Positions 46,338-55,115 are shown, counted from the stretch's first letter. The stretch is DNA of 64,000 nt from Bacteroides intestinalis (GCF_902364365.1 NZ_CABJDN010000002.1:496155-560154), one strand, 5' to 3'. Numbers and translations are program-made. The notes: generated by a model not told the origin, from the sequence alone.

Positions 46338-46855
46338 AAAAGATGAAGACCTATATACAGCTGCTGTTAGTAGCTCTCTTCGTACCCGTATTGAGCGCTT
46401 GTGATCAGGAAGACGATGTTATTGACATCTTCACCGGAAAAACCTGGTACATGACTTACATTGCAGTGGAAGGACAAAACAAAATGTACGACTTCTGGCA
46501 AGGAGACCAAGATGCAAGAGAAAAGAGTTTTAAGACAATTGCAGGAGATAATTACACTTTAGTGTTTGAAGGTGCTAATGTAAATGATGTAGCAATCGGG
46601 ACTTTTAGCGGAAAAGCCACCAGTGCCTCTGTCAATGGTGACTGGAGTGCAAACGGGGATAATCGGGAATTAAAGATTACCATAAAAAATGGAGGAGGCA
46701 CCGATGGAGATAAGTATTTAGGTAAAGCCTTTATGGACGGACTAAAGGGTGCATTCAAATATGGAGGAGACAATAAGAATCTATATATTTACTACAAAGA
46801 GGGGCAGACTGTAAAGTTCATCTCCTTCGCTCCACAACGTAACTCAGGTAATTAA
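46334..46855 (+). CDS. lipocalin-like lipoprotein
   Basis: A 173-aa protein with a lipoprotein signal (MKTYIQLLLVALFVPVLSA followed by Cys-Asp-Gln). The start overlaps the dcp stop (ATGA type); a Met four codons in is an alternative. The mature part begins with the lipocalin-like GKTWYMTYIAVEGQNKMYDFW, followed by alternating strands (YTLVFEGANVNDVAIGTFSGKATSASVNGDWSANG). It resembles Bacteroides lipocalin-like or DUF4847-type proteins. Ligand and role unknown. Confidence 0.7.
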   Translation: MKKMKTYIQLLLVALFVPVLSACDQEDDVIDIFTGKTWYMTYIAVEGQNKMYDFWQGDQDAREKSFKTIAGDNYTLVFEGANVNDVAIGTFSGKATSASVNGDWSANGDNRELKITIKNGGGTDGDKYLGKAFMDGLKGAFKYGGDNKNLYIYYKEGQTVKFISFAPQRNSGN

Positions 46856-46859
46856 GACT

Positions 46860-47321
46860 ATGGAAGGTTCTGCTAAAGAAAAACAAGAAGCGCTGGACAA
46901 GCGTTATATACGTATGGCAAGTATCTGGGCGGAAAATTCATATTGTAAACGCCGCCAGGTAGGTGCACTCATCGTCAAAGATAAAATGATCATTTCTGAC
47001 GGGTATAACGGAACGCCTGCCGGTTTTGAAAATGTATGTGAAGACGATAATAACGTTACCAAACCTTACGTGTTGCATGCCGAGGCGAATGCAATCACGA
47101 AGATAGCATGCTCTAACAATAGCAGTGACGGTGCCACTATGTATGTCACCGCTTCGCCATGCATTGAATGTTCAAAACTGATTATCCAGGCAGGTATCAA
47201 ACGGGTGGTTTACTCCGAGAAATACCGTTTGGAAGACGGTATCGAACTTTTGAAGCGTGCAGGTATCGAGGTAGTATATGTAGCTACAAGTGACGAGCTA
47301 CAGGCTACAAGTAAAGAATAA
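46860..47321 (+). CDS. dCMP deaminase family protein
   Basis: A 153-aa zinc deaminase of the deoxycytidylate/ComEB type, converting dCMP to dUMP for thymidylate synthesis. Zinc site: VLHAEANAI (His and catalytic Glu) and TASPCIECSKLIIQAG (two Cys). N-terminal RRQVGALIVKDKMIISDGYNGTPAGF is conserved. It starts 4 nt after the lipoprotein stop. The last codons (about VATSDELQATSKE) lie in a short repeat, so the C-terminus is probably extended by repeat sequence. Confidence 0.93.
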   Translation: MEGSAKEKQEALDKRYIRMASIWAENSYCKRRQVGALIVKDKMIISDGYNGTPAGFENVCEDDNNVTKPYVLHAEANAITKIACSNNSSDGATMYVTASPCIECSKLIIQAGIKRVVYSEKYRLEDGIELLKRAGIEVVYVATSDELQATSKE

Positions 47322-47395
47322 AGACCTTAAACAAACAATAAACTAAAATCTACGAACCACCAGCCACTACTCGTAGCTTGTAGTTCGTAGCTAAC
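47282..47395. repeat. short GCTACAAG-type repeat cluster over the dCMP deaminase stop
   Basis: GCTACAAGT occurs twice (near 47285 and 47306) within the last codons of the deaminase. GTAGCTTGTAGTTCGTAGC, carrying the inverted unit, lies at about 47374-47392. A palindrome-prone intergenic repeat that has entered the gene end. Confidence 0.5.
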
Positions 47396-47406
47396 AACTA
47401 AAAGAT

Positions 47407-49149
47407 ATGAGTACAAAAAACTCTTCCCGCTTTACTCCGCTCGTCATTGCAATCAGCGTGGTAATGGGAATTCTGATCGGAACATTTTATGCCAGGCATT
47501 TCGCCGGAAATACGTTGGGCATTATTAATGGCTCGTCCAACAAGCTGAATGCTTTGTTGCGGGTTGTTGAAGACCAGTATGTAGACACCGTCAACATGAC
47601 GGACCTTGTGGAAAAAGCAATGCCACAGATATTGGCTGAGTTAGACCCCCACTCTACTTACATTCCTGCCCAGAATCTGGAGGAAGTTAATTCAGAGTTG
47701 GAAGGCAGTTTCAGCGGTATCGGTATTCAATTCACCATTCAGGATGATACGATTCATGTGAACAGTGTCATTCAAGGCGGTCCGTCCGAGAAAGTAGGAC
47801 TGATGGCAGGCGACCGCATTGTTATGGTAGACGACAGCTTGTTCGCCGGAATAAAACTGACCAATGAGAAAGCCATGCGCACTTTGAAAGGTCCGAAAGG
47901 AACCAAAGTGAAACTAAGCGTCAAACGTGCTACAGAAAAGAATTTGCTGGACTTCGTCATCACCCGCGGTGATATTCCACAGAATACAATTGATGCAGCT
48001 TATATGCTCAGCAATGATTATGGATATATTCAAATCAGTAAGTTCGGACGTACCACTCATGTAGAACTGCTGAATGCTATTGCTCAACTCAGTCATCAGA
48101 ATTGCAAGGGAATTATTATTGACTTGCGCGACAACACCGGTGGTTATATGGAGGCTGCCGTGCGTATGGTAAATGAATTCCTGCCGGAAGGACAGCTCAT
48201 TGTCTATGCCCAGGGACGCAAATACCCCCGTATGGAAGATTATGCCAACGGAACAGGCAGTTGCCAGAAAATGCCTTTGGTTGTGCTGACCAATGAAAGT
48301 TCGGCATCCGCCAGTGAGATCTTTGCAGGAGCAATTCAGGATAATGACCGTGGTACAATCGTAGGACGCCGCTCCTTCGGAAAAGGATTGGTACAACAAC
48401 CGATTGACTTCAGCGATGGCTCTGCTATCCGCCTGACAATCGCCCGCTACTATACTCCATCCGGACGTTGCATACAACGTCCGTATAAGAACGGTAAGGA
48501 CGCCAAGTACGAAATGGATTGGCTGACCCGCTACGAGCATGGTGAATTCTTCTCTAAGGATAGCATCAAGCTGGACGAGAATTTGCGCTACTCCACCCGT
48601 TTGGGACGTCCCGTTTACGGTGGTGGTGGTATTATGCCGGATGTATTCGTACCGCAGGATACCACAGGAACCTCTTCTTATCTGATTGAAGTGCTCAATA
48701 AAGGACTGACTTTACAGTTCAGTTTCCAGTATTCCGACCGCAACCGGGCTAAACTGAATGAGTTCGAAAATGAAGAAGACATGCTGAAATATCTTCGTCA
48801 GCAAGGCATCGTAGAACAGTTTATCCGTTTTGCAGACAGCAAGGGAGTGAAGAGACGCAATATCCTTATCCACAAGTCCTACAAGCTGATGGAAAGAAAC
48901 CTTTATGGAAACATTATCTATAATATATTAGGCAGGGAGCCTTATATAAGGTATATCAACCAGGGCGATCCTACCGTACAAAAGGCATTGGAAATTCTGG
49001 AGAACGGCGAAGCATTTCCCAAGGCTCCGGAAGATGTTGTGAAAGAAGAAACGAAAGATGAAGGAAAGAAAAAAAGAACTGCGGAAGCGTATGGCATTGT
49101 TAAAGACCCGGCACGGGCTTACCACTACGCATCAATCCCAGTCTGCTGA
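47407..49149 (+). CDS. S41-family C-terminal processing protease
   Basis: A 580-aa periplasmic serine protease of the Ctp/Prc class. An N-terminal membrane anchor (about 10-30, TPLVIAISVVMGILIGTFYA), a PDZ domain (about 90-190, GSFSGIGIQFTIQDDTIHVNSVIQGGPSEKVGLMAGDRIVMVDD), and the catalytic core with GIIIDLRDNTGGYM and the Ser/Lys dyad regions TNESSASASEIFAGAIQDN and GRRSFGKGLVQ. The C-terminal extension is Lys/Glu-rich. It overlaps the next gene by 92 nt. Confidence 0.95.
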   Translation: MSTKNSSRFTPLVIAISVVMGILIGTFYARHFAGNTLGIINGSSNKLNALLRVVEDQYVDTVNMTDLVEKAMPQILAELDPHSTYIPAQNLEEVNSELEGSFSGIGIQFTIQDDTIHVNSVIQGGPSEKVGLMAGDRIVMVDDSLFAGIKLTNEKAMRTLKGPKGTKVKLSVKRATEKNLLDFVITRGDIPQNTIDAAYMLSNDYGYIQISKFGRTTHVELLNAIAQLSHQNCKGIIIDLRDNTGGYMEAAVRMVNEFLPEGQLIVYAQGRKYPRMEDYANGTGSCQKMPLVVLTNESSASASEIFAGAIQDNDRGTIVGRRSFGKGLVQQPIDFSDGSAIRLTIARYYTPSGRCIQRPYKNGKDAKYEMDWLTRYEHGEFFSKDSIKLDENLRYSTRLGRPVYGGGGIMPDVFVPQDTTGTSSYLIEVLNKGLTLQFSFQYSDRNRAKLNEFENEEDMLKYLRQQGIVEQFIRFADSKGVKRRNILIHKSYKLMERNLYGNIIYNILGREPYIRYINQGDPTVQKALEILENGEAFPKAPEDVVKEETKDEGKKKRTAEAYGIVKDPARAYHYASIPVC

Positions 49150-49597
49150 AATACTTGCCGCCCTGGAAGCCCACCCGGCTTTCAGGGCGGCACATATCGT
49201 CCTGCTCTATTATTCACTGAAGGACGAAGTCGATACGCATGAATTTGTCCGGAAGTGGAGTCGTGAAAAGCGGATATTACTTCCGGTTGTCGTAGGTGAC
49301 GATCTGGAATTGCGTGTCTATACCGGTCCCGAAGACCTGGCAACAGGAAGTTACGGTATTGAAGAACCTACCGGAGAACTCTTCACCGACTATGCAGCTA
49401 TCGATTTTGTTGCCGTTCCCGGCGTAGCTTTCGATAATGCAGGTAACCGTCTGGGCAGAGGCAAAGGTTATTATGACCGACTGCTCCCCCGCCTCACGGC
49501 TTTCAAAGCCGGCATCTGTTTTCCTTTTCAATTAGTGGAAGAAGTGCCTGCGGAGCCATTCGACATCCGCATGGATACGATTATAACAATTCAATGA
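49058..49597 (+). CDS. 5-formyltetrahydrofolate cyclo-ligase
   Basis: A 179-aa enzyme making 5,10-methenyl-THF from 5-formyl-THF with ATP. The N-terminal KKELRKRMALLKTR, central REKRILLPVV, and LGRGKGYYDRLL (ATP/folate loop) are hallmarks. The N-terminal helix is a conserved part of the family, so the start inside the protease gene (92-nt overlap, another frame) is probably real. It is followed by a 4-nt ATGA overlap with the PHP gene. Confidence 0.92.
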   Translation: MKERKKELRKRMALLKTRHGLTTTHQSQSAEILAALEAHPAFRAAHIVLLYYSLKDEVDTHEFVRKWSREKRILLPVVVGDDLELRVYTGPEDLATGSYGIEEPTGELFTDYAAIDFVAVPGVAFDNAGNRLGRGKGYYDRLLPRLTAFKAGICFPFQLVEEVPAEPFDIRMDTIITIQ

Positions 49598-50385
49598 AAA
49601 CAAATTATCACACTCATACTACCCGTTGCATGCACGCTACGGGTAGCGACGAAGACTACGTGCTCAGCGCCATCAAAGGCGGCTACCAGGAACTGGGATT
49701 TTCAGACCACACTCCGTGGAAGTATCATACCGATTATGTGGCTGACATGCGTATGCTCCCCGAAGAATTACCCGGATACGTAGAAAGCCTACGCTCGCTC
49801 CGCGAGAAATACCGGGATCAGATCAGTATCAAAATCGGATTGGAATGCGAGTATTTTCCCGCTTATATTCATTGGCTGAAAGAAAAAATCAAAGAGTATC
49901 AACTGGATTATATCCTATTCGGCAATCACCATTACCATACAGATGAGAAGTTCCCTTACTTCGGGCATCATACCGAGAACCTCGATATGCTGGAACTCTA
50001 TGAAGAAAGCGCCATCGAGGGAATGGAGAGTGGTTTATTCTGCTGTCTGGCTCACCCGGATTTATTCATGCGCTCATATCCTCAGTTCGACCGTCATTGT
50101 AAGCTAATCAGCCGCCATATCTGCCGCACAGCCGCACGCCTCCATATTCCGCTGGAATATAATATCGGTTATGTAGCTTATAATGAGGCACACAATTTGC
50201 AGACTTATCCCTGCCCGGACTTCTGGCACATTGCCGCCAATGAAGGTTGTACTGCTATCATCGGGTTAGATGCGCATAACAATAAAGACTTGGAAACGCC
50301 TGTATATTACAATCGTGCCATAGAAGAATTGAAAGCATTGAAGATACAGAGAGTGGATAGTTTATCACTAATCACTAACCACTAA
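49594..50385 (+). CDS. PHP-domain histidinol-phosphatase-like phosphatase
   Basis: A 263-aa PHP-superfamily metal phosphatase. Metal-binding motifs: NYHTHTTRCMHA at the start, LGFSDHTPWK, KIGLECEYFP, LFGNHHYH, CLAHPDLF and the C-terminal GLDAHNNKD. This is the HisJ-like histidinol-phosphatase pattern (histidine biosynthesis), but it lies outside any his operon, so another phosphate monoester may be the substrate. Translationally coupled to the cyclo-ligase gene. Confidence 0.85.
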   Translation: MKTNYHTHTTRCMHATGSDEDYVLSAIKGGYQELGFSDHTPWKYHTDYVADMRMLPEELPGYVESLRSLREKYRDQISIKIGLECEYFPAYIHWLKEKIKEYQLDYILFGNHHYHTDEKFPYFGHHTENLDMLELYEESAIEGMESGLFCCLAHPDLFMRSYPQFDRHCKLISRHICRTAARLHIPLEYNIGYVAYNEAHNLQTYPCPDFWHIAANEGCTAIIGLDAHNNKDLETPVYYNRAIEELKALKIQRVDSLSLITNH

Positions 50386-50388
50386 TCA

Positions 50389-50679
50389 CTATCTGAATAT
50401 GATATTCGTGATTACCTGCGCACCTACGTGACGGTTCAGGTTACGTACCAGCAAGTCACGTCCCATCATCAGTTCCTGGCGCAGGGCGGCAGAGGTCAGA
50501 TGGACATATAAAATCTGATTGCGGATATAGAGTTCGCGGGTATAAGAGGCAATAGTGGGGCCAAGGATTTCTGCCCATGAGTTAATGAGCCGCTGCTCAT
50601 TGAGTGGCGACTCCAGACTCTCCTGCCGAAGGAAAGTACGTATCAGTTTACCTATTTGTTCGGCATCGTTACGCTTCAT
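50389..50679 (-). CDS. DUF721 (DciA-like) protein
   Basis: A 96-aa protein matching DUF721: LIRTFLRQESLESPLNEQRLINSWAEILGPTIASYTRELYIRNQILYVHLTSAALRQEL. The family includes DciA, the ancestral DnaB-helicase loader or operator of many bacteria. The location directly after recF, with ATGA overlap, fits a replication role and is common in Bacteroidetes. It converges with the PHP gene with only 3 nt between stops. Confidence 0.85.
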   Translation of the reverse strand: MKRNDAEQIGKLIRTFLRQESLESPLNEQRLINSWAEILGPTIASYTRELYIRNQILYVHLTSAALRQELMMGRDLLVRNLNRHVGAQVITNIIFR

Positions 50680-51788
50680 GCTTCATCCTCCTCCCGTTCT
50701 GTTATGACTCCTTGATCTACCTGGAACATTTTGTAATCGCTGCCTACCTTATGAAGAATGCGATCCAAATGCTCCCGGTTCGTATCTGTTATGAATATCT
50801 GCCCGAAGTTATCACCGGCTACCAACTTGATGATCTGCTCTACGCGGGAAGCATCCAGTTTATCGAAGATATCATCCAGCAGAAGCAAAGGTACTGTGGT
50901 GCCGGTCCTTTTCAGGAAATCAAACTGCGCCAATTTCAAGGCAACAAGATAGGTTTTGTTTTGCCCTTGCGAACCTTCCCGCTTAATAGGAAAATCACCC
51001 AGAAGCATATTCAGTTCATCTTTGTGAATTCCATGCAGAGAGTATCCCATAATCTGGTCACGCACACGACTTGCTTTTATTACATCTAACAGGGATGCAT
51101 CACGGGCATGCGAATCATAAGTCAACCCGACCTGCTCCTTATCTTGTGAAATAAAAGAATAAAATGACTGGAAAATAGGAATGAATTCACTGATAAAAGC
51201 CTCCCGCTTGCGGAAAACAACCTCACCGGCCTGTGCCATCATCTCTTCCCAAATGAGAAACAACTCTTCTTCTACCGGCACTTCACTTTTCAGCAAAGTA
51301 TTCCGTTGAGCCAACGCTTTATTATAGCGTATCAGAGCTTCCAGATACTCTTTATCATACTGCGAAATTACGACATCCATAAAGCGCCGACGCTCGTCAC
51401 TGCCTCCGGCAATCAATTCCGAGTCGGCAGGAGAAACCATGACCAGAGGCAAGAATCCGATATGATCGGACAAGCGGGTATATTCCTTTTTATTCCGCTT
51501 GAATTGTTTCTTTTGCCTGCGCTTCATACCGCAATAAATCTCTTCCGGCGTACCGTCGGGAGCTTCATAGAAGCCTTGGATGACAAAGAATTCCTGATCA
51601 TGGCGGATGTTTTGCGAGTCGATGGGATTGCCCGAACTCTTACAAAACGAAAGGAAATAAATGGCATCGAGCAAATTCGTTTTCCCCATGCCGTTCTGTC
51701 CGAAAAAACAGTTCAACTTGGGTGAGAACGAGAGCTCAACTTGTTCCAGATTCTTATAATTAAGTATGGATATACGTTTCAGTATCAT
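50676..51788 (-). CDS. recF: DNA replication and repair protein RecF
   Basis: A 370-aa SMC-like ATPase that loads RecA at single-strand gaps. Walker A CFFGQNGMGKTNLLDAIYFLSF, signature-like REGSQGQNKTYLVALKLAQF and Walker B PLLLLDDIFDKLDASRVEQI are all present. Length is normal. It starts a two-gene unit with the DUF721 gene. Confidence 0.97.
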   Translation of the reverse strand: MILKRISILNYKNLEQVELSFSPKLNCFFGQNGMGKTNLLDAIYFLSFCKSSGNPIDSQNIRHDQEFFVIQGFYEAPDGTPEEIYCGMKRRQKKQFKRNKKEYTRLSDHIGFLPLVMVSPADSELIAGGSDERRRFMDVVISQYDKEYLEALIRYNKALAQRNTLLKSEVPVEEELFLIWEEMMAQAGEVVFRKREAFISEFIPIFQSFYSFISQDKEQVGLTYDSHARDASLLDVIKASRVRDQIMGYSLHGIHKDELNMLLGDFPIKREGSQGQNKTYLVALKLAQFDFLKRTGTTVPLLLLDDIFDKLDASRVEQIIKLVAGDNFGQIFITDTNREHLDRILHKVGSDYKMFQVDQGVITEREEDEA

Positions 51789-52030
51789 ATTACAGCAGTA
51801 AATTCAGTTACAAAGATAATGCAAAATCTCGATTTAGTGAGCGAAAAGAGAATTCATTCTTTTTTCCGAATGTGAGAGATTTATCTAAACCGAATGCAGT
51901 ACAAAATAAGCATGCTTATTTTTAATGCGGAGGTGAAGCTTAGCTTATCGAAAAATAGGAAGAATTTCGGGTTTTCAAGCGTAAAAGAAAAAAAGATGCC
52001 GCTAAATTTCGTTGATACCTATAAAAAAGT

Positions 52031-52038
52031 TACTTTTG
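52031..52038 (+). promoter_or_regulatory. -7 box upstream of the TPR gene
   Basis: TACTTTTG, TAnnTTTG match, 48 nt before the start at 52086. The 51789-52030 gap between recF and this promoter shows no ORF. Confidence 0.55.
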
Positions 52039-52085
52039 CGGGTCGAAATGGCTAAATAAGAATAATAACAAAAAGAATATATAAA

Positions 52086-52769
52086 ATGGCAGAACAAAAG
52101 AAAGCTAACGAAGCCTTGAATGTGGAAGAAGCATTGTCACAATCGGAGGCATTTCTCATTAAAAACAAAAAAGCAATTATCGGCGCTGTAGTAGCAGTAA
52201 TCATCATCGTAGCCGGTATAGTAATGTACAAGAACCTTTATGCTGAACCGCGCGAAGAAAAAGCACAGGCTGCATTGTTCAAAGGACAGGAATACTTTGA
52301 GGCCGACCTTTACGAACAGGCATTGAATGGCGACAGTATCGGATTCGCAGGTTTCGCTAAAATTGCTGATGAATATAGTGGAACCAAAGCTGCCAACCTG
52401 GCAAAAGCATATATGGGTATCTGCTACGCTCACCTGGGACAATACGAAGCTGCTGTAAAAGCACTGGATAGCTTCAGCGGAAAAGACCAGATGATAGCTC
52501 CTGCAATGAAAGGTGCAATGGGTAACTGCTACGCACAATTAGGCCAGCTGGACAAAGCTGCTTCTATGTTGCTGAGCGCTGCTGACGAAGCTGATAACAA
52601 TTCACTCAGTCCTATCTACTTACAACAAGCCGGAGAAATCCTCGTTAAGCAAGGCAAGTATGACGACGCTATCAAAGCATATACCAAGATTAAGGACAAA
52701 TATTTCCGTTCTTACCAGTCAATGGATATCGATAAGTACATCGAACAAGCCAAACTGCTGAAGAAGTAA
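52086..52769 (+). CDS. membrane-anchored tetratricopeptide-repeat protein
   Basis: A 227-aa protein. A cytoplasmic N-terminus (MAEQKKANEALNVEEALSQSE), one membrane segment (about 33-50, KAIIGAVVAVIIIVAGIVMYK), then TPR units in the periplasm (AKAYMGICYAHLGQYEAAVKALDSF, AMKGAMGNCYAQLGQLDKAASMLLSA, GEILVKQGKYDDAIKAYTKI). The layout is that of YfgM-like proteins, which assist envelope protein folding. It is next to ribH in the same direction. Confidence 0.85.
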   Translation: MAEQKKANEALNVEEALSQSEAFLIKNKKAIIGAVVAVIIIVAGIVMYKNLYAEPREEKAQAALFKGQEYFEADLYEQALNGDSIGFAGFAKIADEYSGTKAANLAKAYMGICYAHLGQYEAAVKALDSFSGKDQMIAPAMKGAMGNCYAQLGQLDKAASMLLSAADEADNNSLSPIYLQQAGEILVKQGKYDDAIKAYTKIKDKYFRSYQSMDIDKYIEQAKLLKK

Positions 52770-52796
52770 TATACCTTATTATATAGTATATCAGAC

Positions 52797-52866
52797 ACGG
52801 GTTACACAGATTTTACACGGATAAAAAAGAAACAACCGTGAAATCCGTGTAATCCGTTTCTTTTTT
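52797..52866 (+). terminator. long imperfect hairpin after the TPR gene
   Basis: Two arms of about 23 nt (52797-52820 and 52836-52857) pair imperfectly around CACGG...CCGTG, followed by a T-rich tract. It probably terminates the TPR transcript. Confidence 0.7.
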
Positions 52867-52906
52867 TATTCCCCTTTTATTTTTAATTATTAATTTTAGA
52901 ATAACT

Positions 52907-53401
52907 ATGGCAACAGCTTATCATAACCTTTCAGACTACGACTTCAACTCTGTTCCTGATGCTAAAGACATGAAGTTCGGCATTGTTGTTTCTGAGTGGA
53001 ACTTCAATATCACCGGAAAACTTTTAGAGGGCGCAATGAATACTTTAAAAAAACATGGTGCCAGAGACGAAAATATTTTGGTGAAAACAGTTCCGGGTAG
53101 CTTTGAATTAATTTTTGGAGCCAACCAATTCATTGAATATAGTAATGTGGATGCAGTTATTGCAATTGGTTGCGTAGTTAGAGGAGATACGCCACATTTT
53201 GACTATGTTTGTATGGGAAGCACCAACGGAATTGCTCAACTGAACGCAACTGGCAACGTACCAGTTATTTACGGATTAATTACCACCAATACAATGGAGC
53301 AAGCCGAGGACCGCGCCGGTGGCAAACTGGGTAACAAAGGTGACGAATGTGCAATTACTGCAATAAAAATGATCGATTTTGCTTGGAGTTTACAAAAATA
53401 G
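52907..53401 (+). CDS. ribH: 6,7-dimethyl-8-ribityllumazine synthase
   Basis: A 164-aa riboflavin pathway enzyme condensing the ribityl-uracil with dihydroxybutanone phosphate; forms large capsid-like oligomers. [56 protein letters not shown] and [22 protein letters not shown] are the conserved active-site segments, with His in TPHFDYV. Complete and of normal length. The tRNA promoter begins right at its stop. Confidence 0.97.
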   Translation: MATAYHNLSDYDFNSVPDAKDMKFGIVVSEWNFNITGKLLEGAMNTLKKHGARDENILVKTVPGSFELIFGANQFIEYSNVDAVIAIGCVVRGDTPHFDYVCMGSTNGIAQLNATGNVPVIYGLITTNTMEQAEDRAGGKLGNKGDECAITAIKMIDFAWSLQK

Positions 53402-53404
53402 TCG

Positions 53405-53412
53405 TATCTTTG
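53405..53412 (+). promoter_or_regulatory. -7 box of the tRNA operon
   Basis: TATCTTTG then CACCG, the strong Bacteroides form, 63 nt before tRNA-Tyr and overlapping the end of ribH by only a few bases' distance. Confidence 0.6.
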
Positions 53413-53474
53413 CACCGCAATTGAGAAACAAAGCTACTCAATGAGAGAATTGAGATAGATTTCAAAGTGCAAAA

Positions 53475-53557
53475 GGGCAAATACCAGAGTGGCCAAATGG
53501 GGCAGACTGTAAATCTGCTGTCTTTCGACTTCGGTGGTTCGAATCCATCTTTGCCCA
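53475..53557 (+). tRNA. tRNA-Tyr(GUA)
   Basis: An 83-nt class II tRNA: acceptor GGGCAAA / TTTGCCC with discriminator A, anticodon GTA in loop CTGTAAA, a long variable arm, and T-loop GGTTCGAATCC. CCA is not encoded as such (sequence continues CAA). Confidence 0.97.
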
Positions 53558-53565
53558 CAAAAATT

Positions 53566-53638
53566 GCGGAAGTAGCTCAGTTGATAGAGCATTAGCCTTC
53601 CAAGCTGAGGGTCGCGGGTTTGAGCCCCGTCTTCCGCT
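53566..53638 (+). tRNA. tRNA-Gly(UCC), integration target of island 2
   Basis: A 73-nt tRNA: acceptor GCGGAAG / CTTCCGC with discriminator T, D-arm AGCTCAGTTGATAGAGC, anticodon TCC in loop CTTCCAA, T-arm GGGTTTGAGCCCC. The half from the anticodon stem to just past the 3' end is the attachment core; the element restores an intact gene at this side. Confidence 0.97.
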
Positions 53639-53641
53639 CTT
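53594..53641. repeat. attachment repeat attL of island 2
   Basis: 48 bp identical to 63299-63346, covering the tRNA-Gly anticodon arm to 3 nt past the tRNA end. The bases on both sides differ, so the repeat length is exact. Confidence 0.95.
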
Positions 53642-53645
53642 AGAG

Positions 53646-53680
53646 AGGATTGATAATCAAAAGGTTATCAATCCTTTTCT
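53646..53680 (+). terminator. element-borne terminator downstream of tRNA-Gly
   Basis: Stem AGGATTGATAA / TTATCAATCCT, loop of 8 nt, then T-rich. It lies inside island 2, replacing the chromosomal tRNA terminator now found beyond attR. Confidence 0.88.
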
Positions 53681-53730
53681 TTTTATATATTACTTGGAAT
53701 CTTCCTTCATGATATTATAAATAATGCAAT

Positions 53731-53749
53731 TGTTGGTCTATTGTTGTTC
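53731..53749. repeat. arm-type repeat, left end of island 2
   Basis: TGTTGGTCTATTGTTGTTC; matches 63217-63235 at 17 of 19 positions in the same orientation. It lies just before the integrase start and has internal GTTGGTC/GTTGTTC half-sites. Probable integrase arm site. Confidence 0.55.
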
Positions 53750-53764
53750 CCCAAAACAATAAAT

Positions 53765-55042
53765 ATGATAACAATCAAAGCCGAAGTATTAAAAGGCAAG
53801 CAAAAGAGTGATGGTACATATAATGTAAAAATCAGAATGACCTATAAGAGAGAAGTCAAAAGACTACCAACTTCTATCTATGTAAGAAAGGAAGACCTCA
53901 CCAAGACATTCAAAATAAAGAATCCCAAGTTTATTAAGGAAGCAAATAATATTGTTAGGCAATATCAAGAATTATGTGCCTCCCTCCCATTGGAAACAGC
54001 CAATTATAGCCTGAATGATATAATAGAGTGTATCAAAGTTAAAAATGAAAGAAAGACTACCATAGATTTCATTCAGTTCTCAAAGGAGTGGTTGGAGATT
54101 ACTCAATTAAAAGGGAAATCCAACTACCAAACATCAATTAATGCCTTCATCACTTATCTTGGAAAAGAACATCTGAATACAGACCAAATGACCAAGAAGC
54201 TATTAAATGATTTCATAAATTACCTACAATTAAAAAGAACTCAAAGAATTGAGGAGTTAAAGAAACATGGGAAAAGAATACCTTCCAATAGAATGCTCTC
54301 TCTATATATTGGATGCCTCAGACACCTATACAATGAAGTCAAGAAAAGGTATAATGACTATGATAGAAACATCATCTTAGTACCAAACTCACCTTTTGAG
54401 AACTTAGAAATTCCCAAGCAAGAGGCTACAAGGAAGAGAGCTATTTCAGCAGAAGCAATCAAAGAAATATGGGAATTACCTTACCAATATAACAATAATG
54501 GAACAGAGAAGAAGTGCCCATATAACTTAGCCAAAGATTGCTTCATCATATCTTTCTGTCTGATGGGAATGAACTCAATAGACTTATACAGTTGTTCTAC
54601 ACTAGAAGGAGAAGTAATCACCTACTATAGAAGTAAAACCAAAGATAGAAGATTAGATAAAGCCAAAATGAAAGTTATAGTTCCTCCTATTCTTCAATCA
54701 CTAATGGAAAAGTACCAAGACCAAACAAAAAACAGAATATTCAATTTCTATCACACTTATTCAACTGCTGGCAACTTCAATAAGGCTATCAATATTGGTT
54801 TAAAGGAAATAGGAAAACTACTAAAGATTGATGATTTGGAGTATTATGCAGCAAGGCACTCATGGGCTACTTTAGCAGTCAATAAAGTAGGCATAGACAA
54901 ATATACAGTCCATGCAGCACTTAATCACATTGATGAAGCTATGAAAGTCACAGACATATACATTGAAAGAGACTTCAAGATTGAGAATGAAGCAAACTTG
55001 AAGGTTCTTCAATATGTATTTGGGAGTGAAGGGGTGAAGTAG
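53765..55042 (+). CDS. tyrosine integrase of island 2
   Basis: A 425-aa phage-type integrase. I chose ATG 53765, which gives the usual MITIKAEVLKGKQKSDGTYN start; the frame from TTG 53741 runs through the arm repeat. An arm-binding strand region (1-65), SAM-like core-binding domain (about 95-205) and a catalytic domain (about 225-425) are visible. The His-X2-Arg box is ARHSWATLAV, the second His is in ALNHIDEAMKVTDIYI with the nucleophile Tyr, and the first Arg position is less canonical: the segment ISFCLMGMNSIDLYSC stands where GLRxxDL is expected, with Met-Asn instead of Arg. Such degenerate forms occur in Bacteroides integrases. It is adjacent to its tRNA target. Confidence 0.9.
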   Translation: MITIKAEVLKGKQKSDGTYNVKIRMTYKREVKRLPTSIYVRKEDLTKTFKIKNPKFIKEANNIVRQYQELCASLPLETANYSLNDIIECIKVKNERKTTIDFIQFSKEWLEITQLKGKSNYQTSINAFITYLGKEHLNTDQMTKKLLNDFINYLQLKRTQRIEELKKHGKRIPSNRMLSLYIGCLRHLYNEVKKRYNDYDRNIILVPNSPFENLEIPKQEATRKRAISAEAIKEIWELPYQYNNNGTEKKCPYNLAKDCFIISFCLMGMNSIDLYSCSTLEGEVITYYRSKTKDRRLDKAKMKVIVPPILQSLMEKYQDQTKNRIFNFYHTYSTAGNFNKAINIGLKEIGKLLKIDDLEYYAARHSWATLAVNKVGIDKYTVHAALNHIDEAMKVTDIYIERDFKIENEANLKVLQYVFGSEGVK

Positions 55043-55047
55043 TGTTA

Positions 55048-55090
55048 AAAGAATCTCTGTAGTTGATGGACTATGGAGATTCTTTTTTGT
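55048..55090 (+). terminator. terminator after the island 2 integrase
   Basis: 10-bp perfect stem AAAGAATCTC / GAGATTCTTT followed by T-rich sequence, 6 nt after the stop. Confidence 0.88.
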
Positions 55091-55115
55091 ATTCATTTGT
55101 TTGCTTTTTATTAGG

